DNA of 64,000 nucleotides from Methylobacterium organophilum (GCF_022179465.1 NZ_BPQV01000003.1:62001-126000); one strand, 5' to 3'. Numbered from the stretch's first letter, positions 49,594 through 63,241 are shown. Made by a program: numbers and translations. The notes: generated by a model from the letters alone, not told the origin.

Positions 49594-51144
49594 ATGTCAA
49601 AGGAATTTTTTTCTGCTCATGGATTTACGGAGGATCCTTTTGCATCAACAAATGCAGCAGATGAGCCACTGATCGAGAGTTATTTTGTTGATCCACCATT
49701 TTTCCCAGCAGTGGTTGGAGATCCGCGAAAGCCGAAGAGCAACGTTGTGTTTGCTCCACGCGGTGGAGGCAAGACTGCCCAAAAAATTATGATTGAAAAG
49801 CGCAGCGCGGAAGCGAGGTCGTTTTTATGCATCACATACGATAAATTTCCGTCGGATGGACTAAAGCGGCCATCGGACGCCAACATTGACTATCATTTAA
49901 CAAACATAAATCGTATAATACTTCTTGCCATAGTCCTTGAACTTGATAATTTAGGCTACGCTCCAAATAATGTAACAGAACTAGATAAGAAAATTATTGT
50001 TTCGCTTTCTAAGATTTATTTTGGAAAAATAACCACAGAAAAATTTAAAGAAACACTCAATTCAATTAAATCAATGGGCGACAAGGCTGTAGATGCCTGG
50101 AACAAATACGGCGGAATTGTTGCCTCTCTAGCAAATGTTGCAGCTGGCTACTTTGGAGCTGGCAAGCTAGAGAATCCGCCCGCTGGCACTCAAACTTTCG
50201 ACGACACCTTAAAATTTCAGTTTGAAAATTTGATCCAAATCGCCTTGAAGCTTCAATTTTCTTCAGTGTATATTCTCGTCGATAGAGTAGACGAACTCAC
50301 CATAACAGCAAGTGATGCAGATAAATCTTTTGAATTTTTACAATCTTTATTAATAGATCTTCCGTTATTAGAAACGGAAGGAGTTGCCTTTAAGTTTTTT
50401 CTTTGGGATCAAACTAAAGATGCATATCAAAATGCAGGAGGTCGCCCGGACAGATTACTTGAATACGCCCTAGATTGGTCAGTCCAAGATCTACAGAAGG
50501 TTTTAAGCAGGCGCCTTCAAACATATTCCGAAGGGAAAATAAGTCGATTTGATCAATTAATTAGCGCTGACGCGCCTTATGACATACACTCCCTGGTAGC
50601 ATATTTAGCACACGGCTCACCGCGCGACATGGTACGCATCTGTAAAAAAATTGTAGATGAGCATACTAAATCAGGGTCTTTTAGGGATAAAATTGATTAC
50701 AGGACCGTCAAGGTCGGCATTTCAGCTTTTTCGAACGAACGGGCGAGAGAATTATATGGCACGGCCTTCGGAGAATTGAAAAAAGTTGGAGAACTAACTT
50801 TTACAATCAGTTCATTGGCAAGCGATGTATTTAGGGTTTCAACGCAAGCTGTCAGATCAAAAGTAAAGAACTGGTCTTCGGTTGGAGCTGTAGCTAAGAT
50901 TGGAGATGTTCCCAACGCGGGAAATCGCCCTCTCTATCTCTTCGGGATTGTTGATCCCCGGCTTGCTATGGCTGTGCAATCTGACGCCAGCTTAGAGGAA
51001 GCATTGCGAGCATTTCTAATGATCTGTCCGCATTGTTCTGCTTTGCGTATAGCAGAGGAAGGCGACATAACTTGCCCAGACTGCTTAGGCAATTTTGAAG
51101 CAGAGTCTGCCACAACTTTGGATCATATTTGTAGAAAATTCTAA
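49594..51144 (+). CDS. AT-rich P-loop ATPase with C-terminal zinc ribbon (Sll1717-like)
   Basis: A 516-residue protein unlike its surroundings: about 37% G+C by hand count in 49921-49980 against 73% in 48901-48960, with codons ending in A/T. Walker A is VVFAPRGGGKTAQK (Lys60, Thr61; Ala replaces the first Gly), Walker B is VYILVDRVDE (Asp230, Glu234), and SPRDMVRICKKIVDEH near residue 350 looks like the C-terminal helical part of a KAP/STAND-type ATPase. A zinc ribbon follows (Cys478, Cys481, Cys494, Cys497). The pattern resembles the stand-alone Sll1717-family ATPases. ATG at 49594 has GGAG seven bases upstream. It is likely horizontally acquired, possibly defensive; no partner gene is present. 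Confidence 0.75.
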   Translation: MSKEFFSAHGFTEDPFASTNAADEPLIESYFVDPPFFPAVVGDPRKPKSNVVFAPRGGGKTAQKIMIEKRSAEARSFLCITYDKFPSDGLKRPSDANIDYHLTNINRIILLAIVLELDNLGYAPNNVTELDKKIIVSLSKIYFGKITTEKFKETLNSIKSMGDKAVDAWNKYGGIVASLANVAAGYFGAGKLENPPAGTQTFDDTLKFQFENLIQIALKLQFSSVYILVDRVDELTITASDADKSFEFLQSLLIDLPLLETEGVAFKFFLWDQTKDAYQNAGGRPDRLLEYALDWSVQDLQKVLSRRLQTYSEGKISRFDQLISADAPYDIHSLVAYLAHGSPRDMVRICKKIVDEHTKSGSFRDKIDYRTVKVGISAFSNERARELYGTAFGELKKVGELTFTISSLASDVFRVSTQAVRSKVKNWSSVGAVAKIGDVPNAGNRPLYLFGIVDPRLAMAVQSDASLEEALRAFLMICPHCSALRIAEEGDITCPDCLGNFEAESATTLDHICRKF

Positions 51145-51179
51145 TGTTTAAATTCAAATAATATGCTAATTTAAACATT
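51143..51179. terminator. AT-rich hairpin after the ATPase gene
   Basis: Perfect 12-base inverted repeat, AATGTTTAAATT (51143-51154) and AATTTAAACATT (51168-51179), with a 13-base loop; it starts inside the stop codon. There is no T-run, and the stem is weak because it is AT-rich. It may be a terminator or a protein-binding palindrome. Confidence 0.4.
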
Positions 51180-51448
51180 GAAATCCATCATAAAGCACTT
51201 CTTGGCATAGAGGATTGCTAGGAAATTTTTCAGTTAAGCAATTGTGGGAACGAAATGATTTTTGGCAATAATCTACGATAGGTGGCGTGACTTACTATAA
51301 ATATAGTCAGAAATTAATTCTTACTTTAACCGTGAATTATATTCAACAATTTATGAATATACAGAATTTTGATAAAAAATTATTCATACTGTCGGCCATA
51401 ATTCAAAATATTTGAAAAACTTGTTGCACGGATGGGCAGCAAGCTACC
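51145..51448. other. AT-rich right flank of the ATPase island
   Basis: Only about 20% G+C in 51301-51360 by hand count, returning abruptly to high G+C near 51425. No gene is seen. No matching direct repeat with the left flank was noticed. Confidence 0.6.
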
Positions 51449-52951
51449 TCACCCCATCCCCGGCACCGTCACCACGACCCGCAACCCCGGCCCATTGTCC
51501 TCCAAATCCAACCGCCCGCCGTGCAGCCGCACCACGGCGTTGACGAGGCTGAGGCCGAGGCCGAAGCCGGGGTTGGTGCGGGCGGCTTCCAGGCGGACGA
51601 AGCGGGCGAGCACGTGGGCGCGCTCGGCCTCGGGGATGCCGGGGCCGTGATCGGCCACGGTGAGGCGCACGCCCTCGGGCACCCGGGCGGCCGTCATGGC
51701 GATCACCGGGGGGCCGGGGCCGCCGGCGCCGTATTTGATGGCGTTGTCGGCGAGGTTGGCCAGCGCCTGGCCGATCAGCTCGCGGTTGCCGCGGATGATC
51801 AGGCCGGGCTCGGCTTCGAGCGTCAGGGCGAGGCCCTTCTCCTCGGCGAGCGCCTCGTAGAGCTCGGCCACCTCCCCGGCGACCCGCCCGGCATCGAAAT
51901 CCGCGAAATGGTCCGGCGCGCTGCCGGCCTCCAGCCGGGCGATGGTGAGGAGCGCGTTGAACACGCGGATCAGCCCGTCGCTCTCCTCGATCACCGTTTC
52001 CATCGCCGCGCGCAGGTCGTCGGCGCTGCCGGCCCCGCGCAGGGCCTCGTCGGCCCGGTTGCGCAGGCGGGTGAGCGGCGTCTTCAGGTCGTGGGCGATG
52101 TTGTCGGAGACCTCCTGCATGCCGCGCATCAGCTCGCCGATGCGCTCCAGCATGAGGTTGAGGTTCTGGGCGAGGCGGTCGAGCTCGTCGCCGGTGCCCG
52201 CCACCTTCAGGCGGCCGTCGAGATCCCCCGCCATGATGGTGCGGGTGGTCTCGGTCATGTCGTCCACGCGCTTGAGCACCCGGCCCGCCACGAACCAGCC
52301 GCCGACCACGCCGATCACCAGCACCAGGGCGAGCGAGGAGCCGAAGGTGTTGCCGATGACCTCGCGCAGGCGGTCGCGCTCGGCGGTGTCGCGGCCGACC
52401 AGCAGACGGAAGCCGCCGGCCAGCGTGTAGACCCGCATGATCGCCCGGTGCTCGGCGCCCTCCTCCCCCTCGCTGCCGCGGCCATAGGGGCCCTCGAACT
52501 GGCCCGGCGCATCGAGCAGCCCCAGGGGCACCCGGGAGACGTTGCCGACCACATGCTCCCCGGCCGGGGTGGTGACGAGGTAGAGCGAGGCTCCGGGCTC
52601 CTTGGCGCGCCGCTCCACCACGGCGATGAGCCGGCGCAGCCCCCCTTGGGTGTATTGCTCGGACAGGCCGTTGATCTCGGCCTCGATGGTCGAGACGATC
52701 TGGTCGTCGAGCACCCGGCGGGCGTTCCAGGCGACGTAGCCGAGCGCCAGGGTCACCGAGACCGCGAACAGCACCAGATAGGCGAGGGAGAGCTTGAACG
52801 CCGTGGTGCGGAACAGCTTGCCGAGCCGGGCCGGCAGGCCTTCCCGCCCGGGGGGCGCGTCGCGCAGCAGGGCCATGGGCAGGCGCGGGGCCGGCGGGGC
52901 CGGCGCGCGGCCGGAGGCGTCGTCCCCCGCGCCCGGCGACACCGCCCTCAC
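51449..52951 (-). CDS. Two-component sensor histidine kinase (HAMP-HisKA)
   Basis: A 500-residue membrane kinase: Pro/Ala-rich cytoplasmic N-terminus, first membrane segment (LSLAYLVLFAVSVTLALGYVAW), about 115-residue periplasmic sensor, second segment (LALVLVIGVVGGWFVAGRVL), HAMP domain, HisKA with NIAHDLKTPLTRLRNR, and HATPase boxes NLADNAIKYG, DHGPGIP, GFGLGLSLV. It overlaps its regulator by four bases. The signal is unknown; the periplasmic region has a low-complexity acidic loop (GRGSEGEEGAE). Confidence 0.9.
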   Translation of the reverse strand: MRAVSPGAGDDASGRAPAPPAPRLPMALLRDAPPGREGLPARLGKLFRTTAFKLSLAYLVLFAVSVTLALGYVAWNARRVLDDQIVSTIEAEINGLSEQYTQGGLRRLIAVVERRAKEPGASLYLVTTPAGEHVVGNVSRVPLGLLDAPGQFEGPYGRGSEGEEGAEHRAIMRVYTLAGGFRLLVGRDTAERDRLREVIGNTFGSSLALVLVIGVVGGWFVAGRVLKRVDDMTETTRTIMAGDLDGRLKVAGTGDELDRLAQNLNLMLERIGELMRGMQEVSDNIAHDLKTPLTRLRNRADEALRGAGSADDLRAAMETVIEESDGLIRVFNALLTIARLEAGSAPDHFADFDAGRVAGEVAELYEALAEEKGLALTLEAEPGLIIRGNRELIGQALANLADNAIKYGAGGPGPPVIAMTAARVPEGVRLTVADHGPGIPEAERAHVLARFVRLEAARTNPGFGLGLSLVNAVVRLHGGRLDLEDNGPGLRVVVTVPGMG

Positions 52952-53646
52952 GCCCCGCCCGCCGGATCGGGCCGGACCATGTAGCCGGCGCCGCGGACCG
53001 TGTGCAGGATCGGCTGGTCGAACCCCTTGTCGATCTTGGCGCGCAGGCGCGAGACATGGACGTCGATCACGTTGGTCTGCGGATCGAAATGGTAGTCCCA
53101 GACATGCTCGAGCAGCATCGTGCGGGTGACGACCTGCCCGGCATGGCGCATCAGGTATTCGAGCAGGCGGAATTCCCGGGGCTGCAGCACGATCTCCCGG
53201 CCCGCCCGGGTGACCCGGTGGGACAGGCGGTCGAGCTCCAGGGTGCCGACCTTGTACGCCGTGGGCTCGGCCCCGCCCACCGGGCCGGCCCGGCGCCGGG
53301 CCAGCACCTCCGTGCGGGCGAGCAGCTCGGAGAAGGCATAGGGCTTGGGCAGGTAATCGTCGCCCCCGGCCCGCAGGCCCTTCACCCGGTCGTCGACCTG
53401 GCCGAGCGCGGAGAGAATCAGCACCGGCGTCGTCACCCCCTGCTCGCGCAGGGAGCGGATCAGCGACAGCCCGTCGAGCTTGGGCAGCATCCGGTCGACG
53501 ATCAGCACGTCGTAATCGCCCTCGCGGGCGAGCGCGTAGCCGTCGAGGCCGTCCGTCGCCTGGTCGGCGACGTGCCCCTCCTCCCGGAACGCCTTGGCGA
53601 GATAGGCGACCGCGTCCCGGTCGTCCTCGATGATCAAGAGCCGCAT
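52948..53646 (-). CDS. OmpR-family response regulator
   Basis: A 232-residue regulator: receiver with acidic pair in LLIIEDDRD, phosphoacceptor Asp51 in LIVDRMLPKLDG and Lys in YLPKPYAF; winged-helix domain with REFRLLEYLMRHAGQVVTRTMLLEHVWDYHFDP and terminal VRGAGYMV. Partner of the kinase that overlaps it. Starting at MRLLIIEDD (53646) fits the family; an upstream ATG at 53727 would add 27 residues. The regulon is not predictable from sequence. Confidence 0.92.
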   Translation of the reverse strand: MRLLIIEDDRDAVAYLAKAFREEGHVADQATDGLDGYALAREGDYDVLIVDRMLPKLDGLSLIRSLREQGVTTPVLILSALGQVDDRVKGLRAGGDDYLPKPYAFSELLARTEVLARRRAGPVGGAEPTAYKVGTLELDRLSHRVTRAGREIVLQPREFRLLEYLMRHAGQVVTRTMLLEHVWDYHFDPQTNVIDVHVSRLRAKIDKGFDQPILHTVRGAGYMVRPDPAGGA

Positions 53647-53753
53647 CGGCTCACGGCATAATCCGCCGGGACGCGGCTGGAAATGCGCCGATGCGCCCGG
53701 AATGGGGACATCCGAGGGAGCCGGCATGGAACCTCGCGGGGGCCGACGAAGCC

Positions 53754-53809
53754 GGCCTCGAAGCCCTCGGCCTTCGGCTTCGCGGCCGAAGGGCCGAGGC
53801 TTCGAAGCC
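53754..53809. repeat. Long imperfect palindrome upstream of the two-component pair
   Basis: Arms 53754-53777 and 53786-53809 pair over about 24 bases with few interruptions and an eight-base loop. The arms contain the internal palindrome CTTCGAAG-type sequence. It sits between the secreted-protein gene (transcribed away, toward it) and the response regulator, so it may terminate the former. Confidence 0.55.
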
Positions 53810-53889
53810 TCGAGCGGCGTCAGGCTGGTCCCGCGGGCCTTACCGGAGGGTCGCCGGCGGATGACGAATCGGTCATCCGCCCCGGCGCC

Positions 53890-54837
53890 TCAGTTCGGGC
53901 CGGCGGGGGCCGCCTCGCCCCCGCCACCGGGCACGATGGTGGCGCCGCCGATGACGCGGACCTTCTTCTCGCCGGCCGGCGGATCCTGCCAAGCCGCTTT
54001 GGTATCAGGGGTTTTCGCCTCGGCCGGCTTCGCGTCGACCGCCGTTCCGGGGGACGGGGGCTGCACCGCGGCCGGCGTCGGCGGCGCGCTGTGGGCGGCC
54101 TCCCTGGCCGGCTCCTTCCCCTCCGGCGCCGCGGGCTTGGCCGCCTCGGCGGGGGCGGGCCTAGGAGGCTCGCCGGCCTTGGCGGAATCCCGGTCAATCC
54201 CTTGCGGCGTCTCGAGTTTCGGCGCCGGCGCAGCGGGCGTCGCCCGGGGCGCGGCGGGCTTCTGCACAGGGGCGAGCTTGGCGCTGCGCCGCCCCGAATC
54301 GGCCCGGCCCCGGGCATCCGGGTTCAGCCCGAACGGCGCGGCCTCGGCCGGCCCGGGCGGCGTCGCGCTCAGGCCCGGCCGCTGCGGGCGGATGCCCGGC
54401 GGCCCCGCATCCGGGATGTCGGCGGGCGGCACCAGCCTCTCCGCCTCCCGGTAGACCCGGCGCGGCCGCGGCTCCTCCTCGGTCCAGCCGAAGCCGGCGG
54501 CGCGCGGCGGGCGGGCGCCCGGAAAGTAAGGAATATCAAGGCGTTCGCGCCCCAGCACCGCCCCGCTGCGCGGATCCACGATCAGCCGGACGCGGGCCCC
54601 GGCCGGGTTCGTCGCGTCCACGACATAGGCCGCCCCGTCGAAGCGCGGCCGTCCGATCTCGGTGAAGCCCCGGTCGAACAGGCGGAAGGCCACCGCCCGC
54701 GGCGACATCAGCGGCTCGGCCTCCTCGAACTCGAAGGTGCGCCCGTAGCCCTGCGCCATCGCCGCACCGGTGGCGACGCTGAGCGCGAGAGCGGCAAGAC
54801 TGGCGCGGAGGAAATGCGAGGTGCGGCGCGAAACCAT
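53890..54837 (-). CDS. Secreted Pro/Ala-rich hypothetical protein
   Basis: A 315-residue protein with a signal peptide (RASLAALALSVATGAAMAQG, cleavage probably after AMA). Residues about 35-100 form a small domain (PRAVAFRLFDRGFTEIGRPRF, then YVVDATNPAGARVRLIVDPRSGAVL) with the strand pattern of PepSY-like inhibitory domains. The remainder, from about residue 105, is Pro/Ala/Lys/Glu-rich and probably disordered in the periplasm. No function assigned. GAGAGG lies before the ATG at 54837. Confidence 0.7.
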   Translation of the reverse strand: MVSRRTSHFLRASLAALALSVATGAAMAQGYGRTFEFEEAEPLMSPRAVAFRLFDRGFTEIGRPRFDGAAYVVDATNPAGARVRLIVDPRSGAVLGRERLDIPYFPGARPPRAAGFGWTEEEPRPRRVYREAERLVPPADIPDAGPPGIRPQRPGLSATPPGPAEAAPFGLNPDARGRADSGRRSAKLAPVQKPAAPRATPAAPAPKLETPQGIDRDSAKAGEPPRPAPAEAAKPAAPEGKEPAREAAHSAPPTPAAVQPPSPGTAVDAKPAEAKTPDTKAAWQDPPAGEKKVRVIGGATIVPGGGGEAAPAGPN

Positions 54838-55098
54838 GTGACCTCTCGTCGATCGGCCCGGGCGGCTTGGGCCGGGCGCCGCTTGAGGCGGCTTGTCCCG
54901 GCCCGGGCGCAGATCGTTCCCCGCAGGCCCCCGTGCTTGGCAAGATGTCGTTAACTTCAGAATTCGGGCGAGAATGCGGGGCGATTCGAGAACCGGCCCT
55001 CGCCCGGGTCGGCGCCCCGTGCCGGGTCGTGACGTGCCGTCGCGTCTGCCCTGCATAAAGCGGGGTCGAGCGCGGTGTCGGTGCACTTGCTGGAATAC

Positions 55099-55126
55099 TT
55101 GAAATCTGGCACCGTCGATTTATAGG
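55099..55126 (+). promoter_or_regulatory. Candidate sigma-70 promoter of gltBD
   Basis: TTGAAA (55099-55104) and TATAGG (55121-55126) are 16 bases apart, placing the start near 55133. The region is locally AT-rich in a G+C-rich genome. Confidence 0.45.
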
Positions 55127-55141
55127 ACAGTATCACTGTCC
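55125..55141. promoter_or_regulatory. Operator-like palindrome over the gltB promoter
   Basis: GGACAGTATCACTGTCC has perfect six-base arms around a five-base centre and covers the -10 box end and predicted start site, a typical place for a repressor site. The protein is unknown. Confidence 0.4.
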
Positions 55142-55341
55142 CTTTTCGGTGGCAGCCGCCTTCGGGCGCGCTGGGGGCTGTTTCGCGTGATCGACGTGAC
55201 GTCCAAACGAGCTATCAAGCCGATCGCCGACACGGCGATCCGGGCGAGCGCGGGCTGAGCGAGCCTGCGCCACGCCCGCGGGTTGCGGGCGCTTCTCGAA
55301 GCCGAAGAGATCCCGCCACGACCCGACGCAAACTAACCGCG

Positions 55342-55370
55342 GTGTCCGAACGTCGCTTCCGTTCGGGCAC
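55342..55370 (+). other. Leader hairpin before gltB
   Basis: Eleven-base stem (55342-55352 with 55360-55370, one G-U pair) and seven-base loop, about 40 bases before the gltB start. Followed by AAAAC, not a T-run, so not an intrinsic terminator on this strand. Confidence 0.35.
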
Positions 55371-55412
55371 AAAACATGCTCGCCTTCGGGTCGGGACGGA
55401 GATGTGACGGCG

Positions 55413-60152
<4,740 letters not shown>

Positions 60153-60158
60153 GATGAG

Positions 60159-60183
60159 GGCGGCCGGCTCCGTGCCGGCCGCC
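60159..60183 (+). other. Hairpin between gltB and gltD
   Basis: Perfect ten-base G+C stem with five-base loop, seven bases after the gltB stop and 64 before gltD. No T-run; may adjust relative expression of the two subunits. Confidence 0.45.
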
Positions 60184-60246
60184 GCATGTCAGGAACGGAT
60201 AGGGCGGAGCGCGCGATCCCGAGGATCCGCGGCGAAGGGCTGATCG

Positions 60247-61680
60247 ATGGGCAAGGTCACGGGTTTCCTCGAATTCGACCGGCAGGAGCAGAAGTACCAG
60301 CTCGCGGCGGACCGCGTGCGGCACTTCCGCGAGTTCACCCTGCCCCTCGACGAGTACGACCTGAAAAAGCAGGCGGCGCGCTGCATGGATTGCGGCATCC
60401 CGTTCTGCCACGGGCCGACCGGCTGCCCGGTCCACAACCAGATCCCGGACTGGAACGACCTCGTCTACCAGTCCGACTGGGAGGAGGCCGCCCGCAACCT
60501 CCACTCGACGAACAACTTCCCCGAATTCACCGGCCGCGTCTGCCCCGCGCCCTGCGAGGAGGCCTGCACGCTCAACCTCGAGAACCAGCCGGTGGCGATC
60601 AAGACCATCGAGCAGGCGATCGCGGACCGGGCCTGGAACATGGGCTGGGTGAAGCCCGAGCCGTCCAACACCCGTACCGGCAAGCGCGTCGCCGTGGTGG
60701 GCTCCGGTCCCGCCGGCATGGCCGCGGCCCAGCAGCTCGCCCGGGTCGGCCATGACGTGCATGTGTTCGAGCGCGAGCCCAAGGCCGGCGGCCTGCTCCG
60801 CTACGGCATCCCGGACTTCAAGATGGAGAAGCGCCACATCGACCGGCGCGTGAAGCAGATGGAAGCCGAGGGCGTGGTCTTCCACTACAAGGTTAATGTC
60901 GGCGTGAACAAAACCGTCGAGGAGCTGACCGCGGAGTTCGATGCCGTGCTGTTCTGCGGCGGCGCCGAGGATCCCCGCAACCCGCAATTGCCGGGTCAGG
61001 ATCTCGACGGCGTGCATTACGCCATGCCCTACCTCGTGCAGTCGAACCGGCGCGTCGGCGCCGAGCCGATGCCGGGCAACGGCGAGCTGCCGATCATCGC
61101 GGCGGGCAAGAACGTCGTCGTCATCGGCGGCGGCGACACGGCCTCCGACTGCGTCGGCACCGCCTTCCGCCAGGGCGCGCTCTCGGTCACGCAGCTCGAC
61201 ATCCGCCCGCGTCCGCCGGAGCAGGAGGACAAGCTGACGGTGTGGCCGTACTGGCCGACCAAGATGCGCACCTCCTCGAGCCAGGCCGAGGGCGCCGAGC
61301 GCGAGTTCCAGGCCGCGACCCTGCGGCTCGAGGGCAACCGCAAGGGGCAGCTCACCGGCGTCGTCTGCGCCCGCGTGGACGAGAAGCGCAAGCCGATCGA
61401 AGGCTCGGAGTTCACCCTGCCGGCCGACCTCGTCTTCATGGCGATCGGCTTCGCCGGCTCGGTCACCAAGGGCCTCCTGGAGGAATCCGGCGTGGCCCTC
61501 GACAAGCGCAACAACGTGCTCGCCAACACCGAGGATTACCGGACCTCGCATCCGAAGATCTTCGCGGCGGGCGACATGCGCCGCGGCCAGTCCCTGGTGG
61601 TCTGGGCGATCCGCGAGGGCCGTCAGGCCGCCCGCTCGATCGACGAGAGCCTGATGGGCGCGAGCCTGCTGCCGCGCTGA
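60247..61680 (+). CDS. gltD: Glutamate synthase small subunit GltD
   Basis: A 477-residue NADPH-dependent flavoprotein that feeds electrons to GltB. N-terminal 4Fe-4S cysteines in [20 protein letters not shown] and [17 protein letters not shown]-binding [29 protein letters not shown]-binding [17 protein letters not shown]; and the C-terminal FAD motif [26 protein letters not shown]. All are complete and spacing is normal. Ends at a clear terminator. Confidence 0.97.
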   Translation: MGKVTGFLEFDRQEQKYQLAADRVRHFREFTLPLDEYDLKKQAARCMDCGIPFCHGPTGCPVHNQIPDWNDLVYQSDWEEAARNLHSTNNFPEFTGRVCPAPCEEACTLNLENQPVAIKTIEQAIADRAWNMGWVKPEPSNTRTGKRVAVVGSGPAGMAAAQQLARVGHDVHVFEREPKAGGLLRYGIPDFKMEKRHIDRRVKQMEAEGVVFHYKVNVGVNKTVEELTAEFDAVLFCGGAEDPRNPQLPGQDLDGVHYAMPYLVQSNRRVGAEPMPGNGELPIIAAGKNVVVIGGGDTASDCVGTAFRQGALSVTQLDIRPRPPEQEDKLTVWPYWPTKMRTSSSQAEGAEREFQAATLRLEGNRKGQLTGVVCARVDEKRKPIEGSEFTLPADLVFMAIGFAGSVTKGLLEESGVALDKRNNVLANTEDYRTSHPKIFAAGDMRRGQSLVVWAIREGRQAARSIDESLMGASLLPR

Positions 61681-61718
61681 GCCGAAGCCTCCGCGGAGGC
61701 GCGGAGGACGAAGGAACG

Positions 61719-61753
61719 ACGCCCGATCGCCATGCGGTCGGGCGTTTCCTTTT
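61719..61753 (+). terminator. Intrinsic terminator after gltD
   Basis: Twelve-base stem (61719-61730 with 61734-61745, one G-U pair) with a three-base loop, followed by TTCCTTTT. It lies between convergent gltD and the SGNH hydrolase gene. Confidence 0.85.
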
Positions 61754-61759
61754 GGCCCG

Positions 61760-63241
61760 TCAGCTCGGCGGCCACTTGAAATCGTCGGCGCGGCCGGGCT
61801 GCGGCATCGGGGCGGCGCCGCGCTGAAGGCTGCGCTCGACGGTCCCGGTGGCATCTCCCTCCCGCGGGCGGCCGGTGATCAGGAGGCCCCCGGGCGAGGT
61901 CTCGACCCGGCCGAGCGGCACCACCGGCCCCGCGGTCGGCTTCACCGGGAGGCTCGGAATGCCCGGCGGCTCCGGCAGAGGCGGCAGCATCGCCGTGATC
62001 TTGCGGTCCAGCGCCGAGGTGTCGTCGAGGCTGACGCCCGTGCTCGCGGGGGCGGATGTCCCGGGCACGGCCGCGACCGGCGCGGCCTGCTCCGGCGTTA
62101 GCGTGCCGTTGGCGCCCATGATCCGCTTCAGTTCCACATCGGCGAAATGCGCCACCTTGCGCGCGCCGGCACTGGTGAAGTGAACGCCGTCCGAGGTCCG
62201 CAGGCGCGCCTCCTGTCCGTCGACGTCGGGACCGCTGGCGACATAGCGGTTCCGTTCGTCGACGAAGCCCTGCCAGATCTCGACGAAGCTCTGCCCGGCC
62301 TTCTGCACGCGCTCGCGCACGAGGTCGTTGATCGCGGTGAAATCGGTGGTGAGCGACTCGCTGCGCACCGGCGGCAGGCCGACCCAGATGAGAGGCACCT
62401 TGCGGTCGGTGAAGGCCTTGATCAGCGCATCGACCCGGGCGCCGTAGATCTCCCGCCACTTGTCCGAGAGGGGATCGTAGCTCTGATCCCCCTCGCGGAT
62501 CGGCTGCCGGTCGTTCACGCCGACCATGACCAGGGCGTAGCTGCTTCCGGAATTGGCCTTGAGCCAGTCCTCGGCGGCTTTCGGCCAGTCGACGACGTCC
62601 TTGCGCACGAGCCCGCTATCGCCGCGGGAGCGATCGACGATGGCGACATTGGGATTGTCGGAAAAGGCCTCGTCGAGGCCGCGCCGCAGGTAGGAGGCCA
62701 GCGAGTCTCCGAAGACGGCGACCTGCGTCGTCGGTGCGGTCTTGGGCTCCGCCGGCTTCGGGGCGGCGACGGACGGCGCGGGCGGCACGGAGCGCTTGCG
62801 GCTGGTCCGCGCGCTGGGGGGCGACGGGCGCGGCCGAGAGGCCCGACCCGGCTCCGCGGAACTCGGCGGCCGCGCGGCGGGGGGCTGAGCCTGTTGCGGG
62901 CGGTCCTCCCAGGGCCAGTAGAATTGCCGGGGCGCCTCCTGGGGAGGCGGAGCGTAGCGGCGGGCGGTCGCGCGTCCGCCATAGCCGTAGCCATCGTCCT
63001 GATAACGGTCGCGCAGGCGGCGCCGGGGCGGGGCGTAGTAGGGGTCGCCCCTCGGCGCGTCGTAGGCGTCGCCCCATTGCGCCCGAGCCGGCCCGGCGGG
63101 ACTCACCAGCAGCATGAGGGCCGCAACCAGGATGCTGGCGAGAGCGGAGCCGAGCAGGCTCACAGCCAAGGTCCAGCGAGAAAACGGCTTGATGCGCATA
63201 CCGTTGGGCTTGCCCGGTCGCGGTTGGCGGAGGGCTGTCAT
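61760..63241 (-). CDS. Membrane-anchored or secreted SGNH hydrolase (DUF459-like)
   Basis: About 493 residues. An N-terminal hydrophobic segment (WTLAVSLLGSALASILVAALMLLV, ending PARAQ) is a signal peptide or anchor. A low-complexity Arg/Pro/Tyr-rich region follows to about residue 165, then an SGNH/GDSL domain: block I VAVFGDSLASYL (catalytic Ser), the VGVNDRQP block (Asn) and the C-terminal DGVHFTSAGARKVA (Asp-x-x-His). A Pro-rich tail ends the protein. Family members act on cell-envelope esters; the substrate here is unknown. ATG at 63199 (MRIKPFSRW) is an alternative start 14 residues in; neither has a strong ribosome site. Confidence 0.8.
   Translation of the reverse strand: MTALRQPRPGKPNGMRIKPFSRWTLAVSLLGSALASILVAALMLLVSPAGPARAQWGDAYDAPRGDPYYAPPRRRLRDRYQDDGYGYGGRATARRYAPPPQEAPRQFYWPWEDRPQQAQPPAARPPSSAEPGRASRPRPSPPSARTSRKRSVPPAPSVAAPKPAEPKTAPTTQVAVFGDSLASYLRRGLDEAFSDNPNVAIVDRSRGDSGLVRKDVVDWPKAAEDWLKANSGSSYALVMVGVNDRQPIREGDQSYDPLSDKWREIYGARVDALIKAFTDRKVPLIWVGLPPVRSESLTTDFTAINDLVRERVQKAGQSFVEIWQGFVDERNRYVASGPDVDGQEARLRTSDGVHFTSAGARKVAHFADVELKRIMGANGTLTPEQAAPVAAVPGTSAPASTGVSLDDTSALDRKITAMLPPLPEPPGIPSLPVKPTAGPVVPLGRVETSPGGLLITGRPREGDATGTVERSLQRGAAPMPQPGRADDFKWPPS

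Larger units (their letters stand above)
54838..55412. other. 575-base divergent region upstream of gltB
   Basis: Contains a candidate gltB promoter (55099-55126) overlapped by a palindrome (55125-55141) and a leader hairpin (55342-55370). The remaining sequence is G+C-rich without a supported gene. The resulting gltB leader of about 280 bases is long enough for post-transcriptional control. Confidence 0.6.

Noticed and set aside
50966-51178. 70-codon minus-strand frame at the end of the ATPase gene.
   Set aside because: It is antisense to the zinc-ribbon codons, which are well preserved on the plus strand.
49321-51448. AT-rich island considered as an insertion sequence or prophage remnant.
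   Set aside because: No transposase, integrase, terminal inverted repeats at both ends, target duplication or tRNA was found.
55107-55122. TGGCAC upstream of gltB considered as a sigma-54 promoter.
   Set aside because: The required TTGC element is missing at the proper distance.
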